64,000 bases of DNA from Natronorubrum bangense (GTDB lineage Archaea; Halobacteriota; Halobacteria; Halobacteriales; Natrialbaceae): NCBI RefSeq assembly GCF_004799645.1, contig NZ_CP031305.1, positions 1,054,001 through 1,118,000 of the forward strand, written 5' to 3'. A model generated the notes under the pieces. It was not told the origin of the DNA. It saw nothing but the letters and a program-made list of their open reading frames with translations, and did not search any database. Positions within the stretch are counted from its first letter, which is position 1; the number at the start of each line of letters is the position of its first letter. Made by a program: the position numbers and the translations under genes. This document shows positions 35,438 through 43,290 of this stretch, piece by piece.

Positions 35438-36252
35438 CAGATCCCACTGAAACCGAGACCGACGAACCGCCCGTCCGCGTCGACCGTCCCCGCGAGCACG
35501 TCGCTCGCCTCACACTCGACCGCCCGGATGCGATGAACGCCTACGACGAGTCACTCTTGCGGACGCTCGTTGCCCGCCTCGAGGAACTCGACTCGGACGA
35601 CGACGTTCGCGCCATCATCCTGACCGGCGCAGGTGATCGGGCCTTCTGCAGCGGCGTCGACCTCGAGAACATGCCGCTGACCCCCGAGATGGAGTTTGCC
35701 GACTACGAGGCGGGACTCGGCCTGTTCCAGAACGTCGTTCGCACCCTGCGGACGATTCAGACGCCGGTCGTCGGCGCACTCAACGGCTACGCGCTCGGGG
35801 CCGGCTGTGATACGGCACTCGCCTGTGACATCCGCATCGTCAGCGAGAACGCGGCCATCGGCGAGACGTTCATCGACGTCGGCTTCGTCCCCGGCGACGG
35901 CGGCGCATACCTCCTGCCGCGACTGATCGGCGAAGCCCGCGCGAAAGAGCTGATCTTCACCGGCCGCCACCTCGAGGGCGAAGAGATCGTCGACTGGGGC
36001 CTCGCCCGTGAGTGTGTCCCCGCCGACGAGTTGCTCGAGACAGCCGAGTCGTTCGCCGCCGAACTCGCCACCCAGCCGCCGATCGCACTCGGCTTCAGCA
36101 AGTCGCTAGTCAACGAGAGCGCCGACGTCGACCTCGAGACGGCGTTCGAACACGCCACGCGCGCTCAGCGGATCTGTGCCCAGACCGACGATCACGCGGA
36201 AGCGGTCGATGCGTTCGCCGAAAACCGCGAACCGGAGTTTACGGGCGAATGA
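35434..36252 (+). CDS. crotonase-family enzyme with altered acid-base residues
   Basis: A 272-residue crotonase paralogue of the gene at 32409. The oxyanion-hole motif TGAGDRAFCSGVDLENM is intact, but the first catalytic Glu position holds D126 (GAGCD) and the second holds F146 (GETFIDVG). An Asp in PGDGG (D155), typical of enoyl-CoA isomerase/PaaG-like members, is present. I infer isomerase or a hydrolase activity rather than plain hydration. It overlaps its neighbours by 4 nt on both sides. The close coupling suggests consecutive action on one CoA ester. Confidence 0.88.
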   Translation: MTDPTETETDEPPVRVDRPREHVARLTLDRPDAMNAYDESLLRTLVARLEELDSDDDVRAIILTGAGDRAFCSGVDLENMPLTPEMEFADYEAGLGLFQNVVRTLRTIQTPVVGALNGYALGAGCDTALACDIRIVSENAAIGETFIDVGFVPGDGGAYLLPRLIGEARAKELIFTGRHLEGEEIVDWGLARECVPADELLETAESFAAELATQPPIALGFSKSLVNESADVDLETAFEHATRAQRICAQTDDHAEAVDAFAENREPEFTGE

Positions 36253-37076
36253 GCCTCGACACCGTTGCACTCGTCCAGTTCGATCCCACGCTCGGCCCGG
36301 CCGACGACGGCACCACAGCGCGACTCTGCGATCGGATTCGAGAGACCGCAGCCGAGGCGGACCCGGATCTGATCGTCTTTCCCGAACTCGCGACGACCGG
36401 CTACTCGATCTTTGATCAGATCGATGCCTGTGCAGAGCCGATTCCAGGGCCGACGACACGGGCCATCGGCGAGGCGGCCGCTGCCGTCGAGTCACACGTC
36501 CTCGTTGGAATGGCGGTCCGCGACGAGCGTGGTGTTCGAAACAGCGCCGTCTGGATCGATCGGAGAGGGGCGGTCCGGGCCCGCTACAACAAGCGAAACC
36601 CGTGGGGTGACGAACGCGACGTCTTCGTTCCCGGCGACGACATCCTCGTCCTCGAGTGTGAGGGCCGAACGCTCGGCATCCAGATCTGTTACGATCTGAA
36701 CTTTCCTGCACAGAGCGCGGCGTTTGCACGGGACGCCGTCGACGCGATCATCAACATCTCCGCGTGGTCGGTTCCGATGGCAGGCGACTGGGATCGGCTG
36801 CTCCCCGCTCGAGCACTCGAGAACGGGGCGTACGTCTTTGGCTGCAACCGGGCCGGATCCGAGGGAGCGCTGTCGTTTTACGGCCACACCACGGCCTACG
36901 AGCCCGATGGCTCGATCGCAAAACGACTCGACGACCAGTCCGGCACGCTCGTCTCTCAGATCACCCACGAGACACTCCACGACGAACGGGAGCGAAACCC
37001 GATGCGACGCGACCGACGCGCCGATCAACCAACGACGAATCGAGTTTCAATCGGTTCTGGGGGTGGGAAGCACTGA
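36249..37076 (+). CDS. carbon-nitrogen hydrolase (nitrilase superfamily amidase)
   Basis: A 275-residue enzyme with the Glu-Lys-Cys triad: E46 in VFPELATTGY, K115 in YNKRNPW and C147 in QICYDLNFP. Members hydrolyse linear amides, nitriles, N-carbamoyl amines or 5-aminovaleramide. Motif spacing rules out glutamine-dependent NAD synthetase, as no second domain is present. The start at 36249 overlaps the crotonase stop by 4 nt; a longer frame inside that gene is not real. Being encoded with CoA ligase and crotonases, it likely releases a carboxylic acid or amine for CoA activation. Confidence 0.9.
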   Translation: MSLDTVALVQFDPTLGPADDGTTARLCDRIRETAAEADPDLIVFPELATTGYSIFDQIDACAEPIPGPTTRAIGEAAAAVESHVLVGMAVRDERGVRNSAVWIDRRGAVRARYNKRNPWGDERDVFVPGDDILVLECEGRTLGIQICYDLNFPAQSAAFARDAVDAIINISAWSVPMAGDWDRLLPARALENGAYVFGCNRAGSEGALSFYGHTTAYEPDGSIAKRLDDQSGTLVSQITHETLHDERERNPMRRDRRADQPTTNRVSIGSGGGKH

Positions 37077-37154
37077 CATGTCCCCCAGCGGGATGTTTGG
37101 TGCATGATTCAGGGGTTTCGACGACATTTCAAGGAGTAGCAACAACCTAGTACT

Positions 37155-37652
37155 ATGGCCGAAATCACACTCGACGAAACCGACTTCCGCTTGCTCAGAG
37201 AGCTAGATGAGAACGGAGAGATCGATGCCGACGAGATCGCTGAAGAACTCGACGTCAGCCAGTCGACAGTCTACTATCGACTCGAAAAATACCGCGAACA
37301 GGGGATCCTGACGGGAACGATCTCCCATCTCGATCGACACAAACTCGGCCTCGGTATGACGGCAATTTCTGAGATCAAGACCGTCTACGGCCCTGAAGCG
37401 AAGGAGGTCGGTGAACGACTCGCACAGCTTTCGGGCGTTCAACAGGTGTATTCGATGATCGGGGAGATGTCGTTCTACGTCATCTCTCACGTTCGCGATC
37501 ACGACCACCTGCAGTCACTCATCGAGGAAATTATTGAAACCGACGGTGTCGAAAACTCCGCGACGCACATCGTTCTTCGGACGTTCAAAGAGGAGTCGCG
37601 ACTGCTGGTCAACTACGATGACGAGGATTTAGAACAGCTGTTCAACAGCTGA
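37155..37652 (+). CDS. Lrp/AsnC-family transcriptional regulator
   Basis: A 165-residue Lrp-type regulator with N-terminal winged helix (DETDFRLLRELDENG, then SQSTVYYRLEKYREQG) and C-terminal RAM domain (VYSMIGEMSFYVISHV). It follows the four-gene catabolic operon by 78 nt on the same strand and probably controls it and the importer. Helix-turn-helix residues differ from those of the Lrp gene at 12827-13342, so the two likely bind different sites. Confidence 0.92.
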   Translation: MAEITLDETDFRLLRELDENGEIDADEIAEELDVSQSTVYYRLEKYREQGILTGTISHLDRHKLGLGMTAISEIKTVYGPEAKEVGERLAQLSGVQQVYSMIGEMSFYVISHVRDHDHLQSLIEEIIETDGVENSATHIVLRTFKEESRLLVNYDDEDLEQLFNS

Positions 37653-37762
37653 GACCGACCACGTGTCGACAGCGGGATACCGGCGGCTGCGCTCAAGACC
37701 GACTCGACAACGAGAGACGGGACACCGTCAGCCCAACACGGAAACGGCAACGACTGGGTCGC

Positions 37763-38344
37763 CTACTCGAAGCAGGCGACTGGGTCGCCGGCGTCTCGAG
37801 GATCCGGGTCGAACGATGGCTCATCCGCGAGTCCGCCGCGGTATCGTGCCCGGAGCACGACGTTCTCATCGACGTAGTAGGTAACGCGAGTGTCTCGTTC
37901 GGTTGATGCGTCGGTCTGGCGTGTCGACGTCGTCAGATCGTACACGATCGAAGCCAGTACAGCCTCCATCTCAGTGTCCGATTCGATACCATCGATCTGT
38001 CGTTCCTGAAACCTGAACTCGAACTGGTCCGCCTCCGAGCCGTACGTCTCGAGAAACGTGTTTCGTCGATAGGCCTGCTCGAACTCGAGGACGTACTGAT
38101 CAGCGCCGTCGGACACCGACGACGGCGGTGAGGGATACGGCGCTGGTTCGACGTCGTCTGCGTGAGACAGCGTCTCTGGATCGGGGCGGTCACTGTCGGC
38201 GCAGTCGTATCTGTCCGGGGGAACGATTCCAGGGTCGGTCGGCTCGTCGTGGCTCGTGAATTCCCTCTCGAAACAGCCCGCAAGCGCCACCGCAGACGGT
38301 ATCGCAGCGGCGAGGAGGGAACGACGGGAGCGGGGAGGGCGCAT
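37763..38344 (-). CDS. predicted lipoprotein of unknown function
   Basis: A 193-residue protein. The N-terminus MRPPRSRRSLLAAAIPSAVALAGC has a twin-Arg-like basic stretch, a hydrophobic core and the lipobox ALAGC, so it should be exported and lipid-anchored. The mature domain is acidic and begins with a Pro/Asp-rich linker, followed by QYVLEFEQAYRRNTFLETYG and VTYYVDENVVLRARYR, repeat-like beta strands. No family recognised. A TATA box and a 6-bp inverted repeat sit just before the start. Confidence 0.78.
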   Translation of the reverse strand: MRPPRSRRSLLAAAIPSAVALAGCFEREFTSHDEPTDPGIVPPDRYDCADSDRPDPETLSHADDVEPAPYPSPPSSVSDGADQYVLEFEQAYRRNTFLETYGSEADQFEFRFQERQIDGIESDTEMEAVLASIVYDLTTSTRQTDASTERDTRVTYYVDENVVLRARYRGGLADEPSFDPDPRDAGDPVACFE

Positions 38345-38348
38345 AGTG

Positions 38349-38367
38349 TAATGTCAGCAATACATTA
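38349..38367. promoter_or_regulatory. inverted repeat between TATA box and start of the lipoprotein gene
   Basis: TAATGT (38349-38354) and ACATTA (38362-38367) are perfect inverted repeats with a 7-nt spacer. The TATA element (CATATATAATG on the minus strand) overlaps their outer edge at about 38364-38374. A regulator bound here would block initiation. Confidence 0.6.
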
Positions 38368-38475
38368 TATATGGTTTTCGAACTCGTTACAGCTGACTGG
38401 CGTTTTGACACCGGCATCAAAAATAGCGTCGCGTCCTCAAGTGTGCGCTGTGAGCAACCGAACAGGGCAGTGACG

Positions 38476-39828
38476 TTACTCGTCTGCGAGCAGTCGGTCG
38501 ACCATCTCGTCGGGGTCGAACCGCTCTAGGTCGTCGTAACCCTGTCCGACGCCAAGGAAGAGAATCGGCTTTCCGGTGACGTGGGCGACGGAGATTGCCG
38601 CACCGCCGTTGGAATCCGCGTCGGCTTTCGTCAAGATCGCTCCGTCGATCGCGGCCGCATTGTTGAACTCGCGGGCGCGATTGACTGCGTCCTGTCCCGC
38701 AACGGCTTCGTCGACGAACAACGTCATATCGGGGCCGACAACCCGATCGATCTTCTCGAGTTGATCCATCAGCCCCTCGTCAGTGTGGAGTCGGCCCGCG
38801 GTATCACCGAGCACGACGTCGATGTCGTTTGCCTCGGCGTACTCGACGGCGTCGTACAACACGGCTGCGGGGTCGCCGCCCTGCTCGTGGGCGATGAGCT
38901 TCGTATCCAGTGCGTCGGCGTGTTCCTGGATCTGCTCGTTGGCACCCGCACGGTAGGTGTCGCCGTTTGCCATCACCGTCGAGTAGCCACGCTCCTCGAA
39001 GTAGCGGCTCAGTTTCGCGATCGATGTCGTCTTGCCGACACCGTTGACGCCGGTGAAAACAATGGTGACGGGTTTGTCTTCGATCGCGATCCGCTCGTCG
39101 AAGTCGAACTGTCCGACGCTGATCACGTCGTAGATCGCATCGCGCAGTGCGTCTTCGACGACCTCGCCCGTCGAGGTCGTAAACGTCCGCGTCTCGCCAA
39201 CCAGTTCCTCGCGAATGTTGTCGAGGATTTCCTCGGCAACGCCCATCTCGACGTCGCTCGAGAGCAACGCCATCTCGAGTTCGTGTAATGGGCCCTCGAG
39301 GTCTTCTTCCTCGATGACGAACTTCCCCTTGACGAGGGATCTGGCTTTGGCACCGAAACCGGTCGAGTTGTTGTCCTCGTCGGCCGTATCGTCTTCGGCC
39401 GTATCGTCTTCAGCTTCGGCGTCGGCGTCGGCCGCATCGTCGCCGTCATCTGCCTCGACAGCCGTCTCTGCGTCCAGCTCGTCGGGTTCAGTCTCGGGGA
39501 CAGATTCGGGCTCGGTGTCGACCGATGGCTCCTGAGCGGCGGTGCCATCAGCGGCCGAGGTATCCTCTGTCGCCGGGGTCGCCGTTGCAGTCTCGACCTC
39601 GCGGTCGCTCTCGGATAGCGACTCAGCCTCGGCTTCACCATCGCCGTCGGCCTCGTCAGGGATCGTCTCTGGGGCTTCCGATGCCGCGTCCACGTCGGCT
39701 TCGGCCGTCGCCTCGGAGTCAGCTGACTCTTCGAGTTCGTCTTCGTCGACTTCTTCGACGTTCTCTTCGGCGGCTTCTTCCGCGTCTTTCCGGAAGCTCC
39801 CGAGTTTCTTCTTCAGGTTATCGAACAT
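38476..39828 (-). CDS. ftsY: signal recognition particle receptor FtsY
   Basis: A 450-residue SRP receptor GTPase. The long N-terminal domain (residues ~10-160) is almost pure Glu/Asp/Ala/Thr, as expected for a halophile membrane-targeting extension; then come the NG domains with P-loop GVNGVGKTT near residue 260, DTAGRLHTDEGLM near 345 and TKADADSNGGA near 410. It docks the SRP-ribosome complex at the membrane. It ends the minus-strand ribosomal cluster, 21 nt after the prefoldin gene. Confidence 0.96.
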   Translation of the reverse strand: MFDNLKKKLGSFRKDAEEAAEENVEEVDEDELEESADSEATAEADVDAASEAPETIPDEADGDGEAEAESLSESDREVETATATPATEDTSAADGTAAQEPSVDTEPESVPETEPDELDAETAVEADDGDDAADADAEAEDDTAEDDTADEDNNSTGFGAKARSLVKGKFVIEEEDLEGPLHELEMALLSSDVEMGVAEEILDNIREELVGETRTFTTSTGEVVEDALRDAIYDVISVGQFDFDERIAIEDKPVTIVFTGVNGVGKTTSIAKLSRYFEERGYSTVMANGDTYRAGANEQIQEHADALDTKLIAHEQGGDPAAVLYDAVEYAEANDIDVVLGDTAGRLHTDEGLMDQLEKIDRVVGPDMTLFVDEAVAGQDAVNRAREFNNAAAIDGAILTKADADSNGGAAISVAHVTGKPILFLGVGQGYDDLERFDPDEMVDRLLADE

Positions 39829-39849
39829 GCTAACGGTAGAAAACCGACG

Positions 39850-40290
39850 TTACTCGTCGCCCTGGCCCATCTGCTGCATCTGCTGTTGCATGGCCTGCTG
39901 CTGGAGCTGCTGGGCCTGCTGCTCGAGTTCCGTGCTCTCGGCCTCGAGTTCGGCGATTTCGGCGTTGACCTCGTCGATGCGGTCGTCGAGGTTGTCCTTT
40001 TTGTTCTTGAGCGTCTCGACAGCGTCGGTCTGCTCAAACTCGCCGGCGTAGTCTGCACCGAGCTCGACGATCACTTCGTCGATATCCTCGACGTTCGCGC
40101 GGAGGTAGGCCCCGCCACCGAGTGGGACCTGAACGGTCGAGTCCGTCTCGAGGGTCTCGAGCGCTTCGATGGCCTCGTCGGTTTCAGTCTTCTGCTGCTG
40201 GATTGCCTCGACGTCTGCTTCGAGCTCTTCGATCTCGGCTTCGATCTGCTGGATTTCCTGAGAGAGCTGCTGGAGTTGCTGCTGACCCAT
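39850..40290 (-). CDS. pfdA: prefoldin subunit alpha
   Basis: A 146-residue coiled-coil chaperone subunit. Heptad-rich helices (QLSQEIQQIEAEIEELEAD at the N-terminus and DEVNAEIAELEAESTELEQQ toward the C-terminus) flank the beta-hairpin region LGGGAYLRANVEDIDEVIVE. Two alpha and four beta subunits form the hexameric prefoldin that hands unfolded proteins to the thermosome. The ATG shares a base with the L18Ae stop (TAATG). The Gln/Met-rich tail QQQAMQQQMQQMGQGDE is unusual in charge but common in haloarchaeal homologues. Confidence 0.95.
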   Translation of the reverse strand: MGQQQLQQLSQEIQQIEAEIEELEADVEAIQQQKTETDEAIEALETLETDSTVQVPLGGGAYLRANVEDIDEVIVELGADYAGEFEQTDAVETLKNKKDNLDDRIDEVNAEIAELEAESTELEQQAQQLQQQAMQQQMQQMGQGDE

Positions 40291-40463
40291 TATGCGCTCA
40301 CCTCGTCGAGTTCGATTTCGCTGCGCTTCAGTCCGTGCTGGCTCCCAAGCTGAGAGTAGACGTGTTCGCGGGCGACGTTTTCGTTTTCGGCATCGATCGT
40401 CGTTTCGAACGGCGAGTAGCCGTCGCGGCTCTTGAACTGGCCAGTGACCGTAAATTGACTCAT
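40290..40463 (-). CDS. rpl18a: 50S ribosomal protein L18Ae (LX)
   Basis: A 57-residue protein, MSQFTVTGQFKSRDGYSPFE onward, matching the archaeal L18Ae/LX family of the large subunit. The family is short (about 57-60 residues), so the ATG at 40463 is the right start and the 66-codon upstream extension is dismissed. It begins a tight group with pfdA (1-nt overlap) and ftsY (21-nt gap). A 13-bp palindrome GGAAGA-A-TCTTCC lies at 40487-40499, about 25 nt upstream. Confidence 0.95.
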   Translation of the reverse strand: MSQFTVTGQFKSRDGYSPFETTIDAENENVAREHVYSQLGSQHGLKRSEIELDEVSA

Positions 40464-40614
40464 GACTACCCCTCCGGCAGGCAGTCGGAAGAATCTTCCC
40501 TTCTGTCGGAGCCAGCCCGGACCGGAACGACGGCCAGATCGGGGGGCGATACTGGTGTTCCCGGCAGACAAGCGACCATGCGAGAGAGAAGCCGTGGAAC
40601 TCGAGCGAACGCCG

Positions 40615-41568
40615 TCAGATCTGTCCAGGCTGTTGGCCCGGCGGGCCACTCGAGAGCGCACTCGAGCCGCGTTTTGGTTTCACGATCTGGTCGGGATCGA
40701 TACCGTCGAACTCGGGTGGCAACTCGCCGTCGGTTGCATACTGGTACAGTGCCGTCTTCGCGATCGCCGTCGCGGCGATGTGGACGACGACGAGTCCGCC
40801 CAGCGCCACCACAGTTGGGATGACTGTGAACACGAGCACTGACTGAGGGTTTGCGACCAGCAACAGTGGTGCGCCGATCCCACCAGCAACGACGAGCGCG
40901 CCCAACAGCACAGTCACTAGCCCCACCCCGAGGCTGACTCCACCGGCCTCACCCCAGGTGTCGCGAAAGAGGCTCACGCTGTCGCGCAACGACTCCCGAA
41001 CGCCACCGTCTTGGAAGACGATTACGGGGACGATGAAGAACGTCATCATGAACCATGCCGCACCGGCGATCGCTCTGACGATCTGGGCACCCCACCCCTC
41101 CTGACTCTCGAGAGCCTGAAAAATCAGGCCAACGACGGCGCCGACGACACCCCACATGAGGATCGTCCGTTTGGACTCCCAGGCACCAGCGAGGCCATCG
41201 CGAAGACTCGTTGGCTCACCGTGGAACAGGTTGCCGACCGAGTGGACGAGGGCGGCGCTGAAAAAGGTTGCAATCGCCGTCGCGGCGAACATAACGAGAA
41301 ACGAGGCGATGACGCCAAGGACGGTCATCGCCGTCTCGCCGCCACCATCGGGGAGAGCACCGGCCTGCTCGATGGCCGCCAGTCCGAACGTGGTTCCAAA
41401 GAGGGCCACAGCGAGACCAACGACGAGAACGACCAGCCCTGTAATCCACGTCAGTCCGTACAGCAACGGAAACGTCAGTAGCCACGTCTCGCGCCGAAGC
41501 ACGCCGAACGACGCTTTCGCGATCGCAAGCCCGTTTCGAAACCGGGCGAACACTGATTGGAGGGACAT
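40615..41568 (-). CDS. polytopic membrane protein (DUF6159-like)
   Basis: A 317-residue integral membrane protein with about six to seven hydrophobic segments. The motif FGVLRRETWLLTFPLLYGL near residue 20 and MMTFFIVPVIVFQDGGVRES near 165 resemble the DUF6159/DUF975-like group. The C-terminus is Pro/Gly-rich. Function unknown. It interrupts the ribosomal gene cluster between rpl18a and eif6 and is divergent from an ASCH-domain gene. A TATA box (TTATATT) is 25-30 nt before the ATG at 41568, supporting this start over the longer frame. Confidence 0.82.
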   Translation of the reverse strand: MSLQSVFARFRNGLAIAKASFGVLRRETWLLTFPLLYGLTWITGLVVLVVGLAVALFGTTFGLAAIEQAGALPDGGGETAMTVLGVIASFLVMFAATAIATFFSAALVHSVGNLFHGEPTSLRDGLAGAWESKRTILMWGVVGAVVGLIFQALESQEGWGAQIVRAIAGAAWFMMTFFIVPVIVFQDGGVRESLRDSVSLFRDTWGEAGGVSLGVGLVTVLLGALVVAGGIGAPLLLVANPQSVLVFTVIPTVVALGGLVVVHIAATAIAKTALYQYATDGELPPEFDGIDPDQIVKPKRGSSALSSGPPGQQPGQI

Positions 41569-41676
41569 GAGTGAGGTATCAGCAGCTGCGAATATAAGTT
41601 TTGACGACTGATTGCAGCGCTGACAGCCAGCCAAGTTTGGCCAAACGGTTTTGTCCAGCGAGTCGTACGCTCCGGT

Positions 41677-41988
41677 ATGAGCGAACTCGAGCCAAGTGAA
41701 CTGTTGCCAAGTGAACGGATGCAAACCCAGGTCCTCGAGGGCGAGGTCACCCAGATCCATCGTGGTCATAAGTATGCCGACGTGGGCGATACGTTCACGA
41801 TCGACGAGACGACGTTCGAAGTTACCGATGTCACCGAGCGCACGCTCGGGGATTTGACCGACGAGGACGCCCAGGCTGAAGGAATGGCAGACCTCGAGGC
41901 CTACCGCAAGCTGCTCGAGCGAGCGCACGATAATTTCGAGTGGGATGACGACAGCGAGGTCGTCTTACACCGGTTTAAAACGCAGTAG
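41677..41988 (+). CDS. ASCH-domain protein
   Basis: A 103-residue protein. Its central part (EVTQIHRGHKYADVGDTFTI through FEVTDVTERTLGDLTDEDAQ) has the ASCH fold features of an RNA-binding beta-barrel related to PUA: a basic residue pair on the first strand and an invariant Asp/Glu after the first helix. ASCH proteins bind RNA or act as small hydrolases. It is on the plus strand inside the minus-strand ribosomal cluster, the only plus gene from 38.5 to 43.1 kb. Confidence 0.85.
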   Translation: MSELEPSELLPSERMQTQVLEGEVTQIHRGHKYADVGDTFTIDETTFEVTDVTERTLGDLTDEDAQAEGMADLEAYRKLLERAHDNFEWDDDSEVVLHRFKTQ

Positions 41989-41996
41989 ACGGGATG

Positions 41997-42001
41997 AAAA
42001 A
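41997..42001 (-). terminator. T-tract terminator after eif6
   Basis: On the minus strand CCGTTTTTC occurs about 38 nt after the eIF6 stop codon; the T5 run fits archaeal intrinsic termination. It would separate the eif6 operon from the ASCH/DUF6159 pair. Confidence 0.5.
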
Positions 42002-42039
42002 CGGCTGGGCAACCAGAAACGAGACGCGACCGACCGCGA

Positions 42040-42705
42040 TCAGTCTAGATAGCCCAGGGCGTCTTCGATCCGGCCCAGTTCTGGCCCGGTGGTATCCGAT
42101 CCGACAACGTAGCCGGCGTCGTTGGCGATCAGTCCGGAGCCGACGAGTGGGGCCCCGTAGTTGACAGTGCCGACGTCGGCACGGACGTCGAGGGCGTCCT
42201 CGAGGACGTCCAGTTCCTCGTCGGTCGCTTTGGGGTGACAGAGCACACCAGCGTTCGTCGCGACCGCGGCCGTGCCGACGGTTCGGACACCCGCGAGGTC
42301 GCCGCGTTCGACGGGGACCTCGAGCGTGTCTTTGACGATCTGAATCGCCTCTCGTGGGAGGTCGGGGTGGACGTACGCGCCGTAATCGTTGGCGAGCACG
42401 ACGTTCCCCGCGGCGTTGATGTTCCCCGGGAGTTCCGCAACGGGGAGGTCAACGTCCTCCTCGAGTCGTTCGCGTTCGTACTCGAGCACACGAGCGCTGA
42501 CGAGCAGTCCGTTCTCGTTGCCCGTCGCTAACGCGCCGACCGTCGAGGAACCGCCGACGGTCGTCCCGATTACGGGCACCTCGAGTTCGTCGGTCAGGTC
42601 AGCGATGACGTCGTCGTCGACGTCTGGGCGGACGAGCACGCACGAGTCGGTCGCGCGGGCGAAGACGCCGACGTAAGCCGACCCGGCGAAAGCGAGACGC
42701 TTCAA
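42040..42705 (-). CDS. eif6: translation initiation factor aIF6
   Basis: A 221-residue anti-association factor. The five-fold pentein repeat is visible as recurring AxxGxxG and Asn/Asp motifs; N-terminus [20 protein letters not shown]. aIF6 binds the large subunit to stop premature joining. It follows the L31e gene by 2 nt and is the last gene of the L39e-L31e-eIF6 set, which is conserved across archaea. Confidence 0.96.
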   Translation of the reverse strand: MKRLAFAGSAYVGVFARATDSCVLVRPDVDDDVIADLTDELEVPVIGTTVGGSSTVGALATGNENGLLVSARVLEYERERLEEDVDLPVAELPGNINAAGNVVLANDYGAYVHPDLPREAIQIVKDTLEVPVERGDLAGVRTVGTAAVATNAGVLCHPKATDEELDVLEDALDVRADVGTVNYGAPLVGSGLIANDAGYVVGSDTTGPELGRIEDALGYLD

Positions 42706-42707
42706 AT

Positions 42708-42986
42708 TTACTCGGCGACCTCGGCCTCGACGACGGCTTCTCCGTCTTCGTCGAAGCGAGCAGCGCGAACACGGAGTTTCCGTGGCGGGTTGGATCGGCC
42801 CTGCGACCAGACCGTCTCGTTGATCGAGGGGTCCAGACGGATGGCGTCCTCGTCGACCGCGAAGTGTTTCGCAAGGTGCTCGCGGATGAGTCGCATCGCG
42901 TAGTCGGCGGCCTCGTGGTTGGCTCCTTTCTTGACGTCGCGCAGTGGAACGGTTACAACGCGTTCCTCGAAATCACTTGCACTCAT
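42708..42986 (-). CDS. rpl31e: 50S ribosomal protein L31e
   Basis: A 92-residue protein starting [20 protein letters not shown], with the archaeal L31e signature [13 protein letters not shown] and [19 protein letters not shown]. It is a large-subunit protein near the exit tunnel. It follows rpl39e by 2 nt and precedes eif6 by 2 nt. Confidence 0.96.
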   Translation of the reverse strand: MSASDFEERVVTVPLRDVKKGANHEAADYAMRLIREHLAKHFAVDEDAIRLDPSINETVWSQGRSNPPRKLRVRAARFDEDGEAVVEAEVAE

Positions 42987-42988
42987 TG

Positions 42989-43141
42989 TTATTCGTCAGT
43001 GTCGTTGCGCCGCCAGTTGCGTCGCTTCGGGTTTCGCTGCACTTCCATGTTGGTCTTCATCATGACCCAGGCCGGAACGCGGCTGTTCTGGTTCTCGAGT
43101 TTGGCAAGACGCTTTTTCTTGCCCTTCGATTTCTTACCCAT
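42989..43141 (-). CDS. rpl39e: 50S ribosomal protein L39e
   Basis: A 50-residue, strongly basic protein ([20 protein letters not shown]), the smallest archaeal ribosomal protein, lining the exit tunnel. The family is 50-51 residues, so the ATG at 43141 is chosen and the 19-codon upstream stretch rejected. It leads the L39e-L31e-eIF6 operon. A TATA-like GATTTTAAG occurs ~27 nt upstream. Confidence 0.96.
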   Translation of the reverse strand: MGKKSKGKKKRLAKLENQNSRVPAWVMMKTNMEVQRNPKRRNWRRNDTDE

Positions 43142-43290
43142 AGTAGCCGGACGTAGCCCGCGGTGGCTTAAAATCTTGTCCATCTCGAAGACACGCACAC
43201 CGTACTGTCAGCGACACAGTCAGTGGTATCATAGCCATTCCCACTCACCGCCCACCTGCTCGTGCTTGTGCGATCACTGCATCAATCAGC

